47,821 nt of DNA from Arthrobacter wenxiniae (GCF_013376105.1 NZ_JAAMFM010000033.1:1-47821); one strand, 5' to 3'. Positions 26,751 through 38,485 are shown, counted from the stretch's first letter. Notes: generated by a model not told the origin, from the sequence alone. Program-made: numbers and translations.

Positions 26751-28152
26751 GGGTCTCCTTTGTCTGGACAAGCTCGGCAGGCTCGACCGCCGGGACCACG
26801 GCGTGGCGCAGCAGCTTGCCCGTCGGGGTGACGCCGTCGATCTCGGCGCCGGCCAGGAAGGTGCGCCGGACCACCCCGGTCAGGGATGCGCCGTCGTACG
26901 GGGTGATGGGGTTCTTGTGCTTGAGCCGGGTCACGTCCACCACCTGCGCCTCGTCGGCGGCGAAGATGGAGAAGTCGGCGTCGGCGCCCACGGCCAGGCG
27001 GCCCTTGGACGCCAGCCCCACCAGCGCGGCGGGCGCGGAGGACATCCAGCCGACCACCTTTTCCAGCGGGATGCCGCGCTTGCGGGCCTCGGTCCAGATG
27101 AGCGGCAGGCCCAGCTGGAGCGAGGACACCCCGCCCCATGCCACGGCGAAGTCGCCGTTGTCCAGATCCTTCAGGTCCAGGGTGCTGGGGGAGTGGTCGG
27201 AGACGATGCAGTCGATGGTGCCGTCCTCCAGGCCCTGCCACAGCTGCTCGCGGTTGCCGGCCTCGCGGATGGGCGGGCAGCACTTGTAGGCGGTGGCGCC
27301 GTCGGGCACGTCCTCGGCCTGCAGGGTCAGGTAGTGCGGGCAGGTCTCCACGGTGATCCGCACGCCCTCGGCCTTGGCGGCGGCGATCAGCGGCAGGGCC
27401 TCGGCGGAGGACAGGTGCAGGATGTGGGCGCGGGCCCCGGTGCGCCGGGCCGCGTCAATGACCCGGGCAATGGCCGCGTTCTCCGCGGCGCGCGGACGGG
27501 AGGCCAGGAAGTCCGAGTAGTGGCGGCCGGGCACGGGCGTGATCTGCTCGATGGTCCGGGAGTCCTCGGCGTGCACAATGAGCAGCGAGCCGAAGGAACC
27601 GATCTCCGCGAGGTCCTTTTCCATCTCCTCGGCCTCCAGGTGCGGGAACTCGTCCACGCCGGAGTGGATGAGGAAGCACTTGAAGCCAAACACGCCCTCT
27701 TCGTGCAGGGGGCGGAGGTCGGAAGTGTTGCCCGGGATGGCCCCGCCCCAGAATCCGACGTTGACAAACGCCTGCCCCGCGGCAGCCTCGCGCTTAAGCT
27801 CAAGATGGGGGACCGTCGTCGTCGGCGGGATGCTGTTCAGCGGCATGTCCACCACGGTGGTGACACCGCCGGCGGCCGCGGCGCGGGTGGCGGAGGCGAA
27901 GCCCTCCCAGTCGGTGCGGCCGGGTTCGTTGATGTGGACGTGGCTGTCCACCAGGCCGGGCAGCAGGGTTTCATCCGCGGCCAGCTCGATGGTTTCACGG
28001 CCCGCCAGGCCCGTGCCGAGGGGCTCGACGGCGGCAATCACTCCGGCGTTGATGCCCACCTCGTGCGCGGCGGTGCCGCCCGGGGTGAGCACTCGCGCGC
28101 CGCGGATGACGAGGTCAAAGGTTGTTGATTCAGACGGGGTTGATTCAGACAA
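26743..28152 (-). CDS. allB: Allantoinase
   Basis: A 469-aa cyclic amidohydrolase that opens allantoin to allantoate. Metal ligands of the dihydroorotase-like fold are evident. The HxH is in [20 protein letters not shown], the carboxylated Lys in [12 protein letters not shown], His in LLIVHAEDS and [11 protein letters not shown], and Asp in [11 protein letters not shown]. The TTG start at 28152 is inferred from GAGGAG a few nucleotides before it and from overlap with the glycerate kinase stop. The next upstream start candidates lack a ribosome site. It closes the glyoxylate operon and overlaps the lipoyl ORF downstream. Uricase and allantoate amidohydrolase are not in the window. Confidence 0.9.
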   Translation of the reverse strand: MSESTPSESTTFDLVIRGARVLTPGGTAAHEVGINAGVIAAVEPLGTGLAGRETIELAADETLLPGLVDSHVHINEPGRTDWEGFASATRAAAAGGVTTVVDMPLNSIPPTTTVPHLELKREAAAGQAFVNVGFWGGAIPGNTSDLRPLHEEGVFGFKCFLIHSGVDEFPHLEAEEMEKDLAEIGSFGSLLIVHAEDSRTIEQITPVPGRHYSDFLASRPRAAENAAIARVIDAARRTGARAHILHLSSAEALPLIAAAKAEGVRITVETCPHYLTLQAEDVPDGATAYKCCPPIREAGNREQLWQGLEDGTIDCIVSDHSPSTLDLKDLDNGDFAVAWGGVSSLQLGLPLIWTEARKRGIPLEKVVGWMSSAPAALVGLASKGRLAVGADADFSIFAADEAQVVDVTRLKHKNPITPYDGASLTGVVRRTFLAGAEIDGVTPTGKLLRHAVVPAVEPAELVQTKETRA

Positions 28153-29299
28153 GGGAGGTCTCCTCTTCCAGGGCCGCGGCCAGTTCCATTCCAATGGTTG
28201 CACCGATCCGCTTCAGGAGCTCCCCCGCGTGGCTCATGCAGCGGGAGGCATCGGGTTCAAGATCGGTCAGGGCAAACGTCCGGTCAAAGCCGGCGCCGCG
28301 CAGTGTCGGTTCGTTCAGGGTGGTGCGGCCGCAGACGGCAAGCGTCCGCACGCCCGCCAGGTGTGCCGCCGCGGCAACGCCCACGGGTGCCTTGCCGCGC
28401 AGGCTCTGGTGGTCCAGGCTGCCCTCGCCGGTGACCACGACGGCGGCGCCCGGCAGCCGCTGCGCCAGTGAGGTGAGTTCCATGACGACGTCGATGCCCG
28501 GCCGGCGGGTTGCGTTCAACACGGCCAGGGCCGCGTAGCCGGTGCCTCCGGCGGCCCCGGCGCCGGGGTGGTCGCTGGCATCGACCGAGTGCATGCCCAG
28601 CTCATTGGACAGCACCCGGAAGTACCGTTCCAGGGCGTTTTCCAGCTGGTCCACCTGGGCGCTGCTCGCGCCCTTTTGGGGTCCAAACACGGCGGCCGTG
28701 CCGTCGGGGCCCAGCAGCGGGTTGTCCACGTCGCTGGCCAGCGTGAACCGCGTGCCGGCCAGCCGGGGGTCAAGGGTTTCCAGCACGATCCGCGACACGG
28801 CGGCAAGGGCGGCGCCACCGCGCGGAATGGGTCGGTCCTTCGCGTCGAGCAGCTTCGCGCCGAGGGCAGCCAGCATGCCGGCGCCGCCGTCGGTGCAGGC
28901 GCTGCCGCCCACGCCGAGGACAATCTCGGTGCAGCCAGCGTGCAGCGCCGCCGTCACCAGCTGGCCCGTGCCAAAACTGGACGCCGTGAGCGGTACCAAG
29001 GTGCCGCCGTCGAGCACGTGGAGCCCGGAGGCGGCCGCCATCTCGATGACGGCGGTGGTGCCCCTGACCGCGAGATCCGCGTCAACCGGGCCGCCCGTGG
29101 GTCCCTCGACCGTGGCCGTGACCCGGGTGAACCCGGCGGCGACGGCGGCATCGACGGTGCCCTCGCCGCCGTCGCCCAGCGGGACCAGCTCGAGCTCCAG
29201 TGCCGGGTTCGCCGACCGCAGGCCCGCGGCCAGGTGCCGGGCCACCTCGGGAGCGGACAGGGACCCCTTGAACTTGTCCGGGGCCAGGATGACGCGCAT
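28145..29299 (-). CDS. glxK: Glycerate kinase
   Basis: A 384-aa type II (GlxK/GarK) kinase that phosphorylates D-glycerate, so the glyoxylate route enters glycolysis. The N terminus [16 protein letters not shown] is the family hallmark. [37 protein letters not shown] and [20 protein letters not shown] follow. The gene ends in an 8-nt overlap with the inferred allB start and begins 9 nt after the gcl stop, so it is one cistron of a polycistronic unit. The product is either 2- or 3-phosphoglycerate; the GlxK type usually makes the 2-phospho form. Confidence 0.9.
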   Translation of the reverse strand: MRVILAPDKFKGSLSAPEVARHLAAGLRSANPALELELVPLGDGGEGTVDAAVAAGFTRVTATVEGPTGGPVDADLAVRGTTAVIEMAAASGLHVLDGGTLVPLTASSFGTGQLVTAALHAGCTEIVLGVGGSACTDGGAGMLAALGAKLLDAKDRPIPRGGAALAAVSRIVLETLDPRLAGTRFTLASDVDNPLLGPDGTAAVFGPQKGASSAQVDQLENALERYFRVLSNELGMHSVDASDHPGAGAAGGTGYAALAVLNATRRPGIDVVMELTSLAQRLPGAAVVVTGEGSLDHQSLRGKAPVGVAAAAHLAGVRTLAVCGRTTLNEPTLRGAGFDRTFALTDLEPDASRCMSHAGELLKRIGATIGMELAAALEEETSLV

Positions 29300-29308
29300 G
29301 GCAGCTGC

Positions 29309-31087
<1,779 letters not shown>

Positions 31088-31227
31088 GGTGTGCTCCTTG
31101 GGAGAAAGATTTGGGGTGGTTTTGGGTGTGTTGCAGGCGCCGGCGCCGCTTTGTGGCGGACGACGCCGGTTCCTGCACTGGGTGCCTGGTGCGGCAGTTG
31201 GCCGGGCGGCTGGGTGTGGTTCGGCGG

Positions 31228-32106
31228 CTATTGGCGGCCGGAGGTGGCCAGGGCCTGCTTGAAGAGGCCCGAGTGGTCCAGGCCGCCGTCGCCCTGGGCA
31301 ACCATGGCGGTCACCAGCTGGGCCACGGCCGCGCCGAGTGGGACGGCGACGCCGGCTTCGCGGGCAGCGGCGGTGACGATGCCGAGGTCCTTGTTGTGCA
31401 GGGCCAGGCGGAAACCGGGGTCGAAGTTGCGGTCAAGCATCTTCTGCCCCTTCTGGTCCAGGACCTTGGAGCCGGCAAGCCCGCCGCCGAGGACCTTGAG
31501 GGCGGCGTCAGTGTCCACGCCGTAGGCCTCGAGGAAGACGATGGCTTCGGAGAGTGCCTGGATGTTGACGGCCACGATCAGCTGGTTCGCCGCCTTGACT
31601 GTCTGGCCCGAACCGGAGGGGCCCACATGGACAATGGTCCTGCCCACGGCGCTTAGTACGTCAGCGGCGTCCGCGAAGTCCCCGGCGTCGCCGCCGACCA
31701 TGATGGAGAGGACCCCGTCGATGGCGCCCTGCTCCCCGCCGGAAACGGGTGCGTCGAGCGGGCGGATGCCGGCGGCCGCCGCGTCCCCGGCGAGGCGCTT
31801 GGCCACGTCCGGGCGGATGCTGCTGGCGTCAATCCACAGGGTTCCCTTGCGGGCGTTGGCGAAGACGCCGGCGTCGCCGCCGACCACCGCCTCGACGTCG
31901 GGGGAGTCCGGCACCATGGTGATGACGGCGTCGGCGTCCTTGACGGCGTCGGCAATGCTGGTGGCGGCGCGGCCTCCGGCGGCAGCGAGCTTGTCGGTGG
32001 CGGCCTGGCTGCGATTGTAGCCGGCGACCGTGAATCCGGCGTTGACGAGGTTGACCGCCATGGGCAGGCCCATGATCCCGAGGCCGATGACTGCGATGTT
32101 CTTCAT
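31228..32106 (-). CDS. glxR: 2-hydroxy-3-oxopropionate (tartronate semialdehyde) reductase
   Basis: A 292-aa beta-hydroxyacid dehydrogenase. The Rossmann motif is [20 protein letters not shown]. The substrate signature [19 protein letters not shown] and the catalytic Lys region [17 protein letters not shown] are present. It reduces tartronate semialdehyde to D-glycerate with NAD(P)H, between gcl and glxK in the pathway. It lies 29 nt after hyi. Overall length and neighbours make glxR a much better fit than 3-hydroxyisobutyrate dehydrogenase. Confidence 0.93.
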   Translation of the reverse strand: MKNIAVIGLGIMGLPMAVNLVNAGFTVAGYNRSQAATDKLAAAGGRAATSIADAVKDADAVITMVPDSPDVEAVVGGDAGVFANARKGTLWIDASSIRPDVAKRLAGDAAAAGIRPLDAPVSGGEQGAIDGVLSIMVGGDAGDFADAADVLSAVGRTIVHVGPSGSGQTVKAANQLIVAVNIQALSEAIVFLEAYGVDTDAALKVLGGGLAGSKVLDQKGQKMLDRNFDPGFRLALHNKDLGIVTAAAREAGVAVPLGAAVAQLVTAMVAQGDGGLDHSGLFKQALATSGRQ

Positions 32107-32135
32107 GAGGGGTCCTTAGGGGAAAGTGTGGGGGA

Positions 32136-32927
32136 TTAGTTGCTGGCGGCGGGTTCGCGGATGGCCCAGGTGAAGGCGTCCGCTGCGGCGGCCTTGTATT
32201 CAAGCCCGATGGGGCCGGCGTATCCGAGTTCGCGGCTGCGGGTGATCCACTCGCCGAGGGGGAGCGTGCCGGTGCCGGGGGCGCCGCGGCCGGGGTTGTC
32301 GGCGATCTGGATGTGGCCGAAGTCCTTGGCGTGGCTTTCAATGACGGCGGCGACGTCGTCGCCGTTGACAGCCAGGTGGTAGAAGTCGGCCAGCAGCTTG
32401 ATGTTCTCCGCGCCGGTCGTGGCGATGACCTCCAGCGCGTCCTGCGCGGTCTTCAGCGGATAGGCGGGGGTGCCGGAGACCGGCTCCAGCAGCACGGTGC
32501 CGCCGATCGTGGCGACTCCCGCGGCGGCCGCGCGCAGGTTCTCCAGTGCCGCCTCGTCCTGCGCCTCGGGGGACTGGCCGTTCTGGCGGTTGCCGTAGAG
32601 GGCGTTGAAGCCCTTGCATCCCAGGCGGCCGCCGATCCCGGCGACAACGTCGATGTTGTCCCTGAATTCCTGCTCGCGGCCGATCCAGGAGACCAGGCCG
32701 CGGTCGCCTGCCGGCATGTCGCCGGCGCTGAAGTTCAGGCCCGTGAGCTGGACGCCGGCGTCGGTGATGGCGCGCTCAAAGGCGGCGACCTCGGCGTCGG
32801 CGGGGACGGAGGCGGCAAAGGGCCACCAGAACTCCACGGCGTCGAAGCCGGCGGCCTTGGCCGCGGCGGGGCGCTCCAGCAGGGGCAGCTCGGTGAGGAG
32901 GATGGAGCAGTTCACTGTGTACGTCAT
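32136..32927 (-). CDS. hyi: Hydroxypyruvate isomerase
   Basis: A 263-aa TIM-barrel isomerase linking tartronate semialdehyde and hydroxypyruvate. Features include TYTVNCSILLTELPLLERPA and GFDAVEFWWPFA, then the metal-ligand Glu region in TVLLEPVSGTPAYPLKT, LADFYHLAVNGDDVAAVI, GHIQIADNPGRGAPGTG and GLEYKAAAADAF. It is the first gene of the operon hyi-glxR-gcl-glxK-allB-lipoyl ORF, directly downstream of a promoter and a 38-bp dyad operator. The start at 32927 is followed by the hallmark MTYTVN. Confidence 0.92.
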   Translation of the reverse strand: MTYTVNCSILLTELPLLERPAAAKAAGFDAVEFWWPFAASVPADAEVAAFERAITDAGVQLTGLNFSAGDMPAGDRGLVSWIGREQEFRDNIDVVAGIGGRLGCKGFNALYGNRQNGQSPEAQDEAALENLRAAAAGVATIGGTVLLEPVSGTPAYPLKTAQDALEVIATTGAENIKLLADFYHLAVNGDDVAAVIESHAKDFGHIQIADNPGRGAPGTGTLPLGEWITRSRELGYAGPIGLEYKAAAADAFTWAIREPAASN

Positions 32928-32986
32928 CGTGGGGTCCTTCCGCGGAACGTCGGCGTTCCGTTGTCTTGGTCGACTCTTCCCTCAGA

Positions 32987-33024
32987 TTTTCATCTTGTGG
33001 AATTTAGATTCTGCTTTATGAAAA
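32987..33024. promoter_or_regulatory. 38-bp dyad operator upstream of hyi
   Basis: A symmetric element centred at 33005.5: TTTTCAT at the left edge and ATGAAAA at the right edge, with GAAT-TTAG-ATTC in the middle and 6-nt spacers on both sides. It begins just downstream of the -10 and covers the expected transcription start, so a bound protein would block transcription. The same architecture with the same offsets occurs at 38375-38412. Confidence 0.65.
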
Positions 33025-33052
33025 GTTTAGGCAATGTGGGGAGTGTAGTCAA
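33024..33052 (-). promoter_or_regulatory. Promoter of the hyi-glxR-gcl-glxK-allB operon
   Basis: Read on the minus strand, TTGACT (33047-33052) and TAAACT (33024-33029) are separated by exactly 17 nt. Start of transcription would be near 33017, giving a leader of about 90 nt to the hyi ATG. The operator lies immediately downstream and touches the -10. Confidence 0.65.
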
Positions 33053-33135
33053 GGGGCTGCGCACCTTGGATGTGGCCCACGGCATCATCCGCCGGGGCGA
33101 ACGGGACGGCGACGTCTGACCCCTGAAATCAAAAA

Positions 33136-33195
33136 TGCCGCCGCTCCCGCAAAATGCCACCGGTCTGGCGGCGGCAATTTGCGGGAGCGGCGGCA
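33136..33195 (-). terminator. Rho-independent terminator of the maeB-aceB-aldolase-allE operon
   Basis: An 18-bp perfect stem: TGCCGCCGCTCCCGCAAA (33136-33153) pairs with its complement at 33178-33195, with a 24-nt loop that can fold further. On the minus strand the stem is followed by TTTTTGATTT, a good U tract. It lies just beyond the allE stop and insulates the hyi promoter from read-through. The long, perfectly paired stem is unusual for a simple terminator. Confidence 0.85.
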
Positions 33196-33210
33196 AAAAC
33201 CACGGAACCC

Positions 33211-34026
33211 CTATGTCAGCTTGACCTGGCGGTTCATGTCCTTGTACAGCAGGTAGCGGAACTCGCCGGGGCCGCCGGCGTAGCAGGCCTGCGGGCAGAA
33301 GGCGCGCAGCCACATGAAGTCGCCGGCCTCCACCTCAACCCAGTCGTTGTTGAGCAGGTACATGGCCTTGCCCTCCAACACGTACAGGCCGTGCTCCATG
33401 ACGTGGGTCTCCGGAAACGGGATGACCCCACCCGGCTGGAACGAAACGATGTTCACCTGCATGTCGTGGGCCAGGTCGGAGGAATCCGTGAAGCGGGTGG
33501 TCTTCCAGGCGCCGTCGGTGTCGGGCATCGCGGTGGGTTCCACCTCGGCGTCGCTCGTGACGAAGGACTTGGCCTCGTAGCCCTCAAGCCGCTCGTAGGC
33601 CTTGCGGATCCACTGGAAGGTGACGACGCCGTCGGAGACGTTCTCCAGGCCCCACGCGTCCCCGGCCGCCAGGTAGGCGTAGCCGCCCTCCTCCAGCTGG
33701 TGCAGCTCGCCCCCAAGGGTCAGGTTGACCCTGCCCTGGGTGACAAAGATGACGCCCTCGACGCCGGACTCGAACTCGGCGCGCGGTGCCCCGCCACCAG
33801 GGCCGATCTCCACGATCAGCTGCGAGAAGGTGGTGGCGAAGCCGGAGATCGGACGGGCGATGATCCAGGACCGGGTGTTGGTGAACCCGGGCAGGTTGCT
33901 CGTGACGATGTCCGTCATGACGCCCTTGGGGATGACCGTGTAGGCCTCCGTGACAATGGCGCGCTCCGTGGTGAGGTGCGTCTGCGGCGGCAGGCCGCCT
34001 TGGGGGGAGTAGTACTTGCCCATCAA
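33211..34026 (-). CDS. allE: (S)-ureidoglycine aminohydrolase
   Basis: A 271-aa bicupin that hydrolyses ureidoglycine to ureidoglycolate and ammonia. The C-terminal cupin has the Mn ligands of characterised family members: E205, H207 and H211 in PFPETHVMEHGLYVLEGKA, and Q245 in AFCPQACYAGG. The N-terminal cupin (about 60-150) has lost the metal motif, as usual. The N terminus MGKYYSPQGGLPP and KGVMTDIVTSNLPGF are conserved. It lies 7 nt after the CitE-like gene and is the last cistron before the strong terminator. Confidence 0.9.
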   Translation of the reverse strand: MMGKYYSPQGGLPPQTHLTTERAIVTEAYTVIPKGVMTDIVTSNLPGFTNTRSWIIARPISGFATTFSQLIVEIGPGGGAPRAEFESGVEGVIFVTQGRVNLTLGGELHQLEEGGYAYLAAGDAWGLENVSDGVVTFQWIRKAYERLEGYEAKSFVTSDAEVEPTAMPDTDGAWKTTRFTDSSDLAHDMQVNIVSFQPGGVIPFPETHVMEHGLYVLEGKAMYLLNNDWVEVEAGDFMWLRAFCPQACYAGGPGEFRYLLYKDMNRQVKLT

Positions 34027-34033
34027 TGGCTCC

Positions 34034-35302
34034 TTAGTGGGAAATGGGTGCGAGCCGCGGGTGGGCCAGCCGGGTCAGTTGGGTTTGGTCCAGGCCCGTG
34101 GACGCGCGGACCTCATCCGCGCCGACGGCGCCGCAGACCAGCCCGCGCAGGACGAAGTTGGCCAGGGCGCGGGCCGTGGCGGGCTCGTCCATGACGGCAC
34201 CTTCGGTGCGCGAGACGTAGTTGGCGAGCCGGGCCGCCGCCGACGGCAGGCCCTGGCGGTAGAACGCGTAGGTGGCCAGGAAGCGGCTGGGCAGGTGTGC
34301 CGGGTGCATGTCCCAGCCCTGGTAGTAGCCGCGTTCCAGCGAGCGGCGGACCAGCCGGCCGTGCAGCCGCCAGGCGTCCTCCGTGCCGTCGCCCAGGGGG
34401 ATGACGTTGCTGGAGCCGTCCGAGAGCCGGATGCCGGTGCCGGCCACGGCCAGCTGCATCACTTCCTTGGCGAAGTCCGCCGCGGGGTGCTCCATGGACT
34501 GGTACTGCGCCGCGATTTCCAGCGACGCGCTGTAGTCGTAGGTGCCGTAGTGCAGGGCGCTGATCCGCCCGGGGACGGCATGCGCCAGCCGGGCCACGGG
34601 CGAGGTGCCGTCCGCGCCGAGGATCAGCTGGGGCGTTTCCACCTGCACCTCGAAGCGGAGCCTGCCGGCGGGCAGCGAGTGTGCGGCCTCGAGACGGCCG
34701 ACGGCGAAGTCCATCGCCTTGACCTGGTCCACCGTGGTCACCTTGGGCAGCGTCAGCACCAGTCCGTCGGGCAATTCGCCGGCTTCGGCCAGGGTCGAGA
34801 CAAACAGGTCCAGGGTGCGGAGTCCGCGGGCCCGGGTGGCCGCCTCAAGGCTCTTGATACGGATGCCGATGAACGGCGGGGCGGTGCCGGCGGCAACAGC
34901 GGCGGCGACGGCCTTGCCGGCCGCAACGGCGTCGGCGTCCTCCGCCTCGTCGCCGCGGTTGCCGTAGCCGTCCTCAAAGTCCAGACGCAGGTCCTCGATG
35001 GGTTCCGCCGCCAGTTTTGCCGCTACCCGCGGGGCCACCCCGGCGGCCAGTGCGCCGTCCTGGCCCAGCAGGGCGCCCAGGCGTTCCAGCCCGCCATGGG
35101 CCTCGGCCGCGGCCTGGGCCTGCCGGCCCCAGCCGGCCGCGAGGTCCGGGGTGAACCGGTCGGCCGGGACGTAGACGGTGTGCACGGGTTGGCGGGAGCC
35201 GTCGTCGCCCGGGTAGTTGCGGTCCAGCAGCCGGTCCGTGGCCTGCAGTGAGGCGTCTATTTGTGCCAGGTCGCCCGCCGAGAGGGACCGGGCCGGGCTC
35301 AT
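34034..35302 (-). CDS. CitE / HpcH-HpaI-superfamily aldolase-lyase (DUF6986-like), function unknown
   Basis: A 422-aa TIM-barrel protein. [18 protein letters not shown] looks like the Mg-binding E/D of CitE-type lyases (LEDAV), with [23 protein letters not shown] and [12 protein letters not shown] supplying the next ligands. A C-terminal [20 protein letters not shown] resembles the capping segment of malyl-CoA and citrate-lyase beta families but differs in its His-Pro motif. The ATG at 35302 overlaps the aceB stop (ATGA), so it is coupled to malate synthase. The combination suggests C-C lyase or thioester chemistry on glyoxylate- or malate-like compounds. No activity is assigned. Confidence 0.75.
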   Translation of the reverse strand: MSPARSLSAGDLAQIDASLQATDRLLDRNYPGDDGSRQPVHTVYVPADRFTPDLAAGWGRQAQAAAEAHGGLERLGALLGQDGALAAGVAPRVAAKLAAEPIEDLRLDFEDGYGNRGDEAEDADAVAAGKAVAAAVAAGTAPPFIGIRIKSLEAATRARGLRTLDLFVSTLAEAGELPDGLVLTLPKVTTVDQVKAMDFAVGRLEAAHSLPAGRLRFEVQVETPQLILGADGTSPVARLAHAVPGRISALHYGTYDYSASLEIAAQYQSMEHPAADFAKEVMQLAVAGTGIRLSDGSSNVIPLGDGTEDAWRLHGRLVRRSLERGYYQGWDMHPAHLPSRFLATYAFYRQGLPSAAARLANYVSRTEGAVMDEPATARALANFVLRGLVCGAVGADEVRASTGLDQTQLTRLAHPRLAPISH

Positions 35303-36927
35303 GAGCCGGCCGCCAGTTCGTAGGCGGGGACGGTCAGGAAGTCCGTGAAGTCCTCCGACAGGCAGATGTCCGCGATGAGGTCGCTGGCGGGCTTGTAGTA
35401 CTTGGCGAAGGCGTCGTCGCCCACCTCGCCGTGCAGCTTGGCGGTCTCCTCGGCCAGGATCGCCGTGACGAGTTCGCGGGTGACGGTCCTGCCCGAATCG
35501 GCGAGGGTGACGGCGTTGTGGATCTGCTGCCACACCTGGGAACGGGAGATTTCCGCCGTGGCGGCGTCCTCCATGAGGTTGTGGATGGCCACGGCGCCGC
35601 TGCCGGAGAGCCAGACGGCCGTGTAGGCGACGGCCACGTAGAGGTTCAGGCGCAGCCCTTCCTCGGTGACTGTGCCCTTGGTGGAGGCGATGTCCAACAG
35701 CTGGGCAGCCGTGACGGAGACCTCGGGGCGCTGCTTGTCCAGCTGGTTGGGGCGCTCGCCGAGGACGGCGTCGAACACCTCCTGGCAGACGGGGACCAGG
35801 TCGGGGTGGGCCACCCACGAGCCGTCGAAGCCGTCGTTGGCCTCGCGGGTCTTGTCCGCGCGGACCTTCTCGAACGCGGCCGCCGTGACCTCGGGCTCGC
35901 GCCGGTTGGGGATGACGGCGGCCATGCCGCCCATGGCGAAGGCGCCGCGGCGGTGGCACGTCTTCACCAGCAGCTCGGTGTAGGCGCGCATGAACGGCGC
36001 GGTCATGGTGATCTGGCCGCGGTCCGGCAGGACGAAGGCGGCGCCGGCGTCGCGGAAGTACTTGATGATGCTGAACAGGTAGTCCCAGCGTCCGGCGTTC
36101 AGGCCCGAGGCGTGGTCGCGCAGTTCGTAGAGGATCTCGTCCATTTCAAAGGCGGCCGGGATGGTCTCGATGAGCACGGTGGCCCGGACGGTGCCCTGCG
36201 GGATGCCGAGGTAGTCCTGGGCAAACACAAAGACGTCGTTCCAGAGCCGGGCCTCGAGGTGGCTTTCCATCTTGGGCAGGTAGTAGTACGGACCCTGGCC
36301 GTTGGCGAGCAGCAGCGTGGCCGTGTGGAAGAAGTGCAGGCCAAAGTCCACCAGCGCGCCCGAGGCGGGTTCGCCGTCGACCAGCACGTGGCTTTCCTCC
36401 AGGTGCCAGCCGCGCGGGCGGGCCACGACCACGGACAGCGGGGCATCCGTGCGGAGGCGGTACTCCTTGCCTTCGGGCGAGGTGTACGCGAGCGTGCCGA
36501 GCGCGGCGTCGCGCAGGTTCAGGACGGCGTCCACCACGTTGGCCCAGAGCGGGGTGCTGGCATCCTCGAGGTCGGCCAGCCACACCTTCGCGCCGGAGTT
36601 GAGGGCGTTGATGGCCATCTTGGCGGGTGACGCCGGACCGGTCATCTCCACGCGGCGGTCCGCCAGGGCTGCTGGGGCCGGGGCCACCTTCCAGTCACCG
36701 GCACGAACGTCCGCGGTTTCCGGCAGGAAGTCCAGGCCGCCCGTGGCGGCGACGTGCCCGCGCTTGGCGGTGCGCTCGGCCAGGCGGTCCTTGCGGGCCG
36801 GGTTGAAGCGGCGGTTCAGCTCGGCGACGAACGCCAGGGCTTCCGGAGTCAGGATTTCGCCGGCGCGGGGGATGGGTGTGGTGTCGGTGACGGCAACCGA
36901 TGCTGTGGGCAGGGAGATTTCGGTCAT
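35299..36927 (-). CDS. aceB: Malate synthase A
   Basis: A 542-aa enzyme that condenses glyoxylate with acetyl-CoA to malate. Typical blocks are [20 protein letters not shown] then [55 protein letters not shown] (catalytic-site region), [14 protein letters not shown] and [15 protein letters not shown]. The length fits isoform A, not the larger G form. The start at 36927 has AAAGGA upstream and overlaps the maeB stop by 4 nt. With malic enzyme it would turn glyoxylate plus acetyl-CoA into pyruvate. Confidence 0.95.
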   Translation of the reverse strand: MTEISLPTASVAVTDTTPIPRAGEILTPEALAFVAELNRRFNPARKDRLAERTAKRGHVAATGGLDFLPETADVRAGDWKVAPAPAALADRRVEMTGPASPAKMAINALNSGAKVWLADLEDASTPLWANVVDAVLNLRDAALGTLAYTSPEGKEYRLRTDAPLSVVVARPRGWHLEESHVLVDGEPASGALVDFGLHFFHTATLLLANGQGPYYYLPKMESHLEARLWNDVFVFAQDYLGIPQGTVRATVLIETIPAAFEMDEILYELRDHASGLNAGRWDYLFSIIKYFRDAGAAFVLPDRGQITMTAPFMRAYTELLVKTCHRRGAFAMGGMAAVIPNRREPEVTAAAFEKVRADKTREANDGFDGSWVAHPDLVPVCQEVFDAVLGERPNQLDKQRPEVSVTAAQLLDIASTKGTVTEEGLRLNLYVAVAYTAVWLSGSGAVAIHNLMEDAATAEISRSQVWQQIHNAVTLADSGRTVTRELVTAILAEETAKLHGEVGDDAFAKYYKPASDLIADICLSEDFTDFLTVPAYELAAGS

Positions 36928-38327
36928 GACTGCGTCCTTTCGTTCGATGTTCCTGCCGCGGCAGCCACGGCGGAGGCGACGTCGCCGGCCACATGCGGGT
37001 CGAAGACGCTGGGGATGATGTAGCTGGCGTTCAGTTCGGATGCGTCCACGCGGTTGGCGATGGCGGAGGCCGCTGCGACCAGCATATCGTCGGTGATGTC
37101 GGCCACGCCGGCATCGAGGAGCCCGCGGAAGAACCCCGGAAAGGCGAGGACGTTGTTGATCTGGTTGGGGAAGTCGCTGCGGCCCGTGGCCACGACGGCC
37201 GCGTGCCTGGCGGCGATGACCGGGTCCACCTCGGGGGTCGGATTCGCCATGGCGAACACGATGGCGTCCGGGGCCATGGCGGCCACCTGCTCCTCGCCGA
37301 TGACGTTGGGACCGCTGACGCCGATGAAGACGTCGGCCCCCGTCATGGCCTCGTGCAGGGTGCCGTCGAAGTTGTCGGGGTTGGTGTTCTCGGCCAGCCA
37401 GGCGCGGTGCGCGTCCCTGTGTTCCTCGTTGCGGTGGATGGCGCCGTTGCGCCCGCACGCCACAATGTTGGTGGCGCCCTGGGCGATGAGCAGCTGGATG
37501 ATGGCGTTGCCTGCCGCGCCGACGCCGGCCACCACGATCTTGACGTCGCCGATCTTCTTCTCCACCACCTTCAGCGCGTTGGTGAGCGCGGCCAGGGTCA
37601 CGATGGCGGTGCCGTGCTGGTCGTCGTGGAAGACCGGGATGTCCAGTTCCTCGCGGAGGCGCCTTTCAATCTCGAAGCAGCGCGGCGCGGCGATGTCCTC
37701 GAGGTTGACGCCGCCGTAGACGGGGGCGAGGGCCTTGACGATCATGATGATCTCCTCGGTGTCCTTCGTGTCGAGGCAGACCGGCCAGGCGTCGACATTG
37801 GCGAACTGCTTGAACAGTGCCGCCTTGCCTTCCATGACGGGCAGGGCCGCGGCGGGGCCGATGTCGCCGAGGCCCAGGACGGCGGTGCCGTCGGTGACGA
37901 CGGCGATGGTGTTGCGCTTGACCGTCAGGTTGCGGGCCGCGGAGGGGTCCTCGGCGATCGCCATGCAGACGCGTGCGACGCCGGGCGTGTAGGCCCGCGA
38001 GAGGTCGTCGCGGTTGCGCAGGGCCACCTTGGGGACGACCTCAAGCTTGCCGCCCAGGTGCATCAGGAAGGTGCGGTCGGAAACGTGGAGGACGGAGACG
38101 CCGTCGAGCGCCTCAAGGGCGTCGCGGACACGGTCCGCGTGCGCGTCGTCCGTGGTGTTGGCGGTGATGTCCACGGTGATGCTGCCGTGGTGGGATTCGG
38201 TGACGTCCAGTGCGGTCACTGCGGCGCCCGCCGCGGCCGCCGCGGCGGCAAGTTCACTGGTGACCGTGAAGTTGGAGGGTGCGCTGACACGCAGGGTGAT
38301 GGAGTTTCCGGGGCTGGGGTTCGCCAT
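36924..38327 (-). CDS. NAD(P)-dependent malic enzyme with N-terminal ACT domain
   Basis: A 467-aa protein. Residues 9-87 form an ACT-like regulatory domain ([32 protein letters not shown]). The malic domain follows, with [37 protein letters not shown] and [20 protein letters not shown], which carries the metal-binding Asp residues. The NAD domain starts [19 protein letters not shown]. It decarboxylates malate to pyruvate. It is the first gene of the operon (malic enzyme, aceB, CitE-like, allE) and lies just downstream of a near-consensus promoter overlapped by the 38-bp dyad. It is divergent from the IclR-type regulator. Confidence 0.93.
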   Translation of the reverse strand: MANPSPGNSITLRVSAPSNFTVTSELAAAAAAAGAAVTALDVTESHHGSITVDITANTTDDAHADRVRDALEALDGVSVLHVSDRTFLMHLGGKLEVVPKVALRNRDDLSRAYTPGVARVCMAIAEDPSAARNLTVKRNTIAVVTDGTAVLGLGDIGPAAALPVMEGKAALFKQFANVDAWPVCLDTKDTEEIIMIVKALAPVYGGVNLEDIAAPRCFEIERRLREELDIPVFHDDQHGTAIVTLAALTNALKVVEKKIGDVKIVVAGVGAAGNAIIQLLIAQGATNIVACGRNGAIHRNEEHRDAHRAWLAENTNPDNFDGTLHEAMTGADVFIGVSGPNVIGEEQVAAMAPDAIVFAMANPTPEVDPVIAARHAAVVATGRSDFPNQINNVLAFPGFFRGLLDAGVADITDDMLVAAASAIANRVDASELNASYIIPSVFDPHVAGDVASAVAAAAGTSNERTQS

Positions 38328-38374
38328 TGAATGTCCTTTGTGTGGGCCCGTGGGGCTGTCGGAATTAACCTTCG

Positions 38375-38412
38375 TTTTCGTATGATGGATATTATTATCT
38401 ATCTAGTGAAAA
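38375..38412. promoter_or_regulatory. 38-bp dyad operator upstream of the malic enzyme operon
   Basis: TTTTC at 38375-38379 and GAAAA at 38408-38412 flank an inner GATA-TTAT-TATC (38388-38399), all centred at 38393.5. Outer and inner arms sit at exactly the same distances from the centre as in the element at 32987-33024. In both, TG precedes the inner GA. It covers the -10 and the -10/-35 spacer. Confidence 0.65.
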
Positions 38413-38417
38413 TACAA
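38389..38417 (-). promoter_or_regulatory. Promoter of the malic enzyme - aceB - CitE-like - allE operon
   Basis: Read on the minus strand, TTGTAT (38412-38417) and TAATAT (38389-38394) are separated by 17 nt. Both hexamers lie within or at the edge of the dyad operator, which is the arrangement expected for repression. The leader to the malic enzyme ATG is about 55 nt. Confidence 0.65.
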
Positions 38418-38467
38418 GCTCCGCCCACCGGTGGTTCCAAATCCCTCGGGGTGATGTATCTTTAGGA

Positions 38468-38485
38468 GTGAAACACAGTTTTCAC
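38468..38485. promoter_or_regulatory. Inverted repeat GTGAAA-N6-TTTCAC before the IclR gene
   Basis: GTGAAA (38468-38473) and TTTCAC (38480-38485) are perfect inverted copies. The right arm also starts a TTTTC-N7-GGATA half-element (38479-38495) identical in layout to the left half of the dyad at 38375. It is 55-72 bp before the regulator start, a plausible autoregulatory site. Confidence 0.4.

Noticed and set aside
26763-26800. REP-like text CAGGCTCGACCGCC at the end of allB
   Set aside because: It lies inside the allB coding frame and encodes its C-terminal residues, so the similarity is more likely coincidental.
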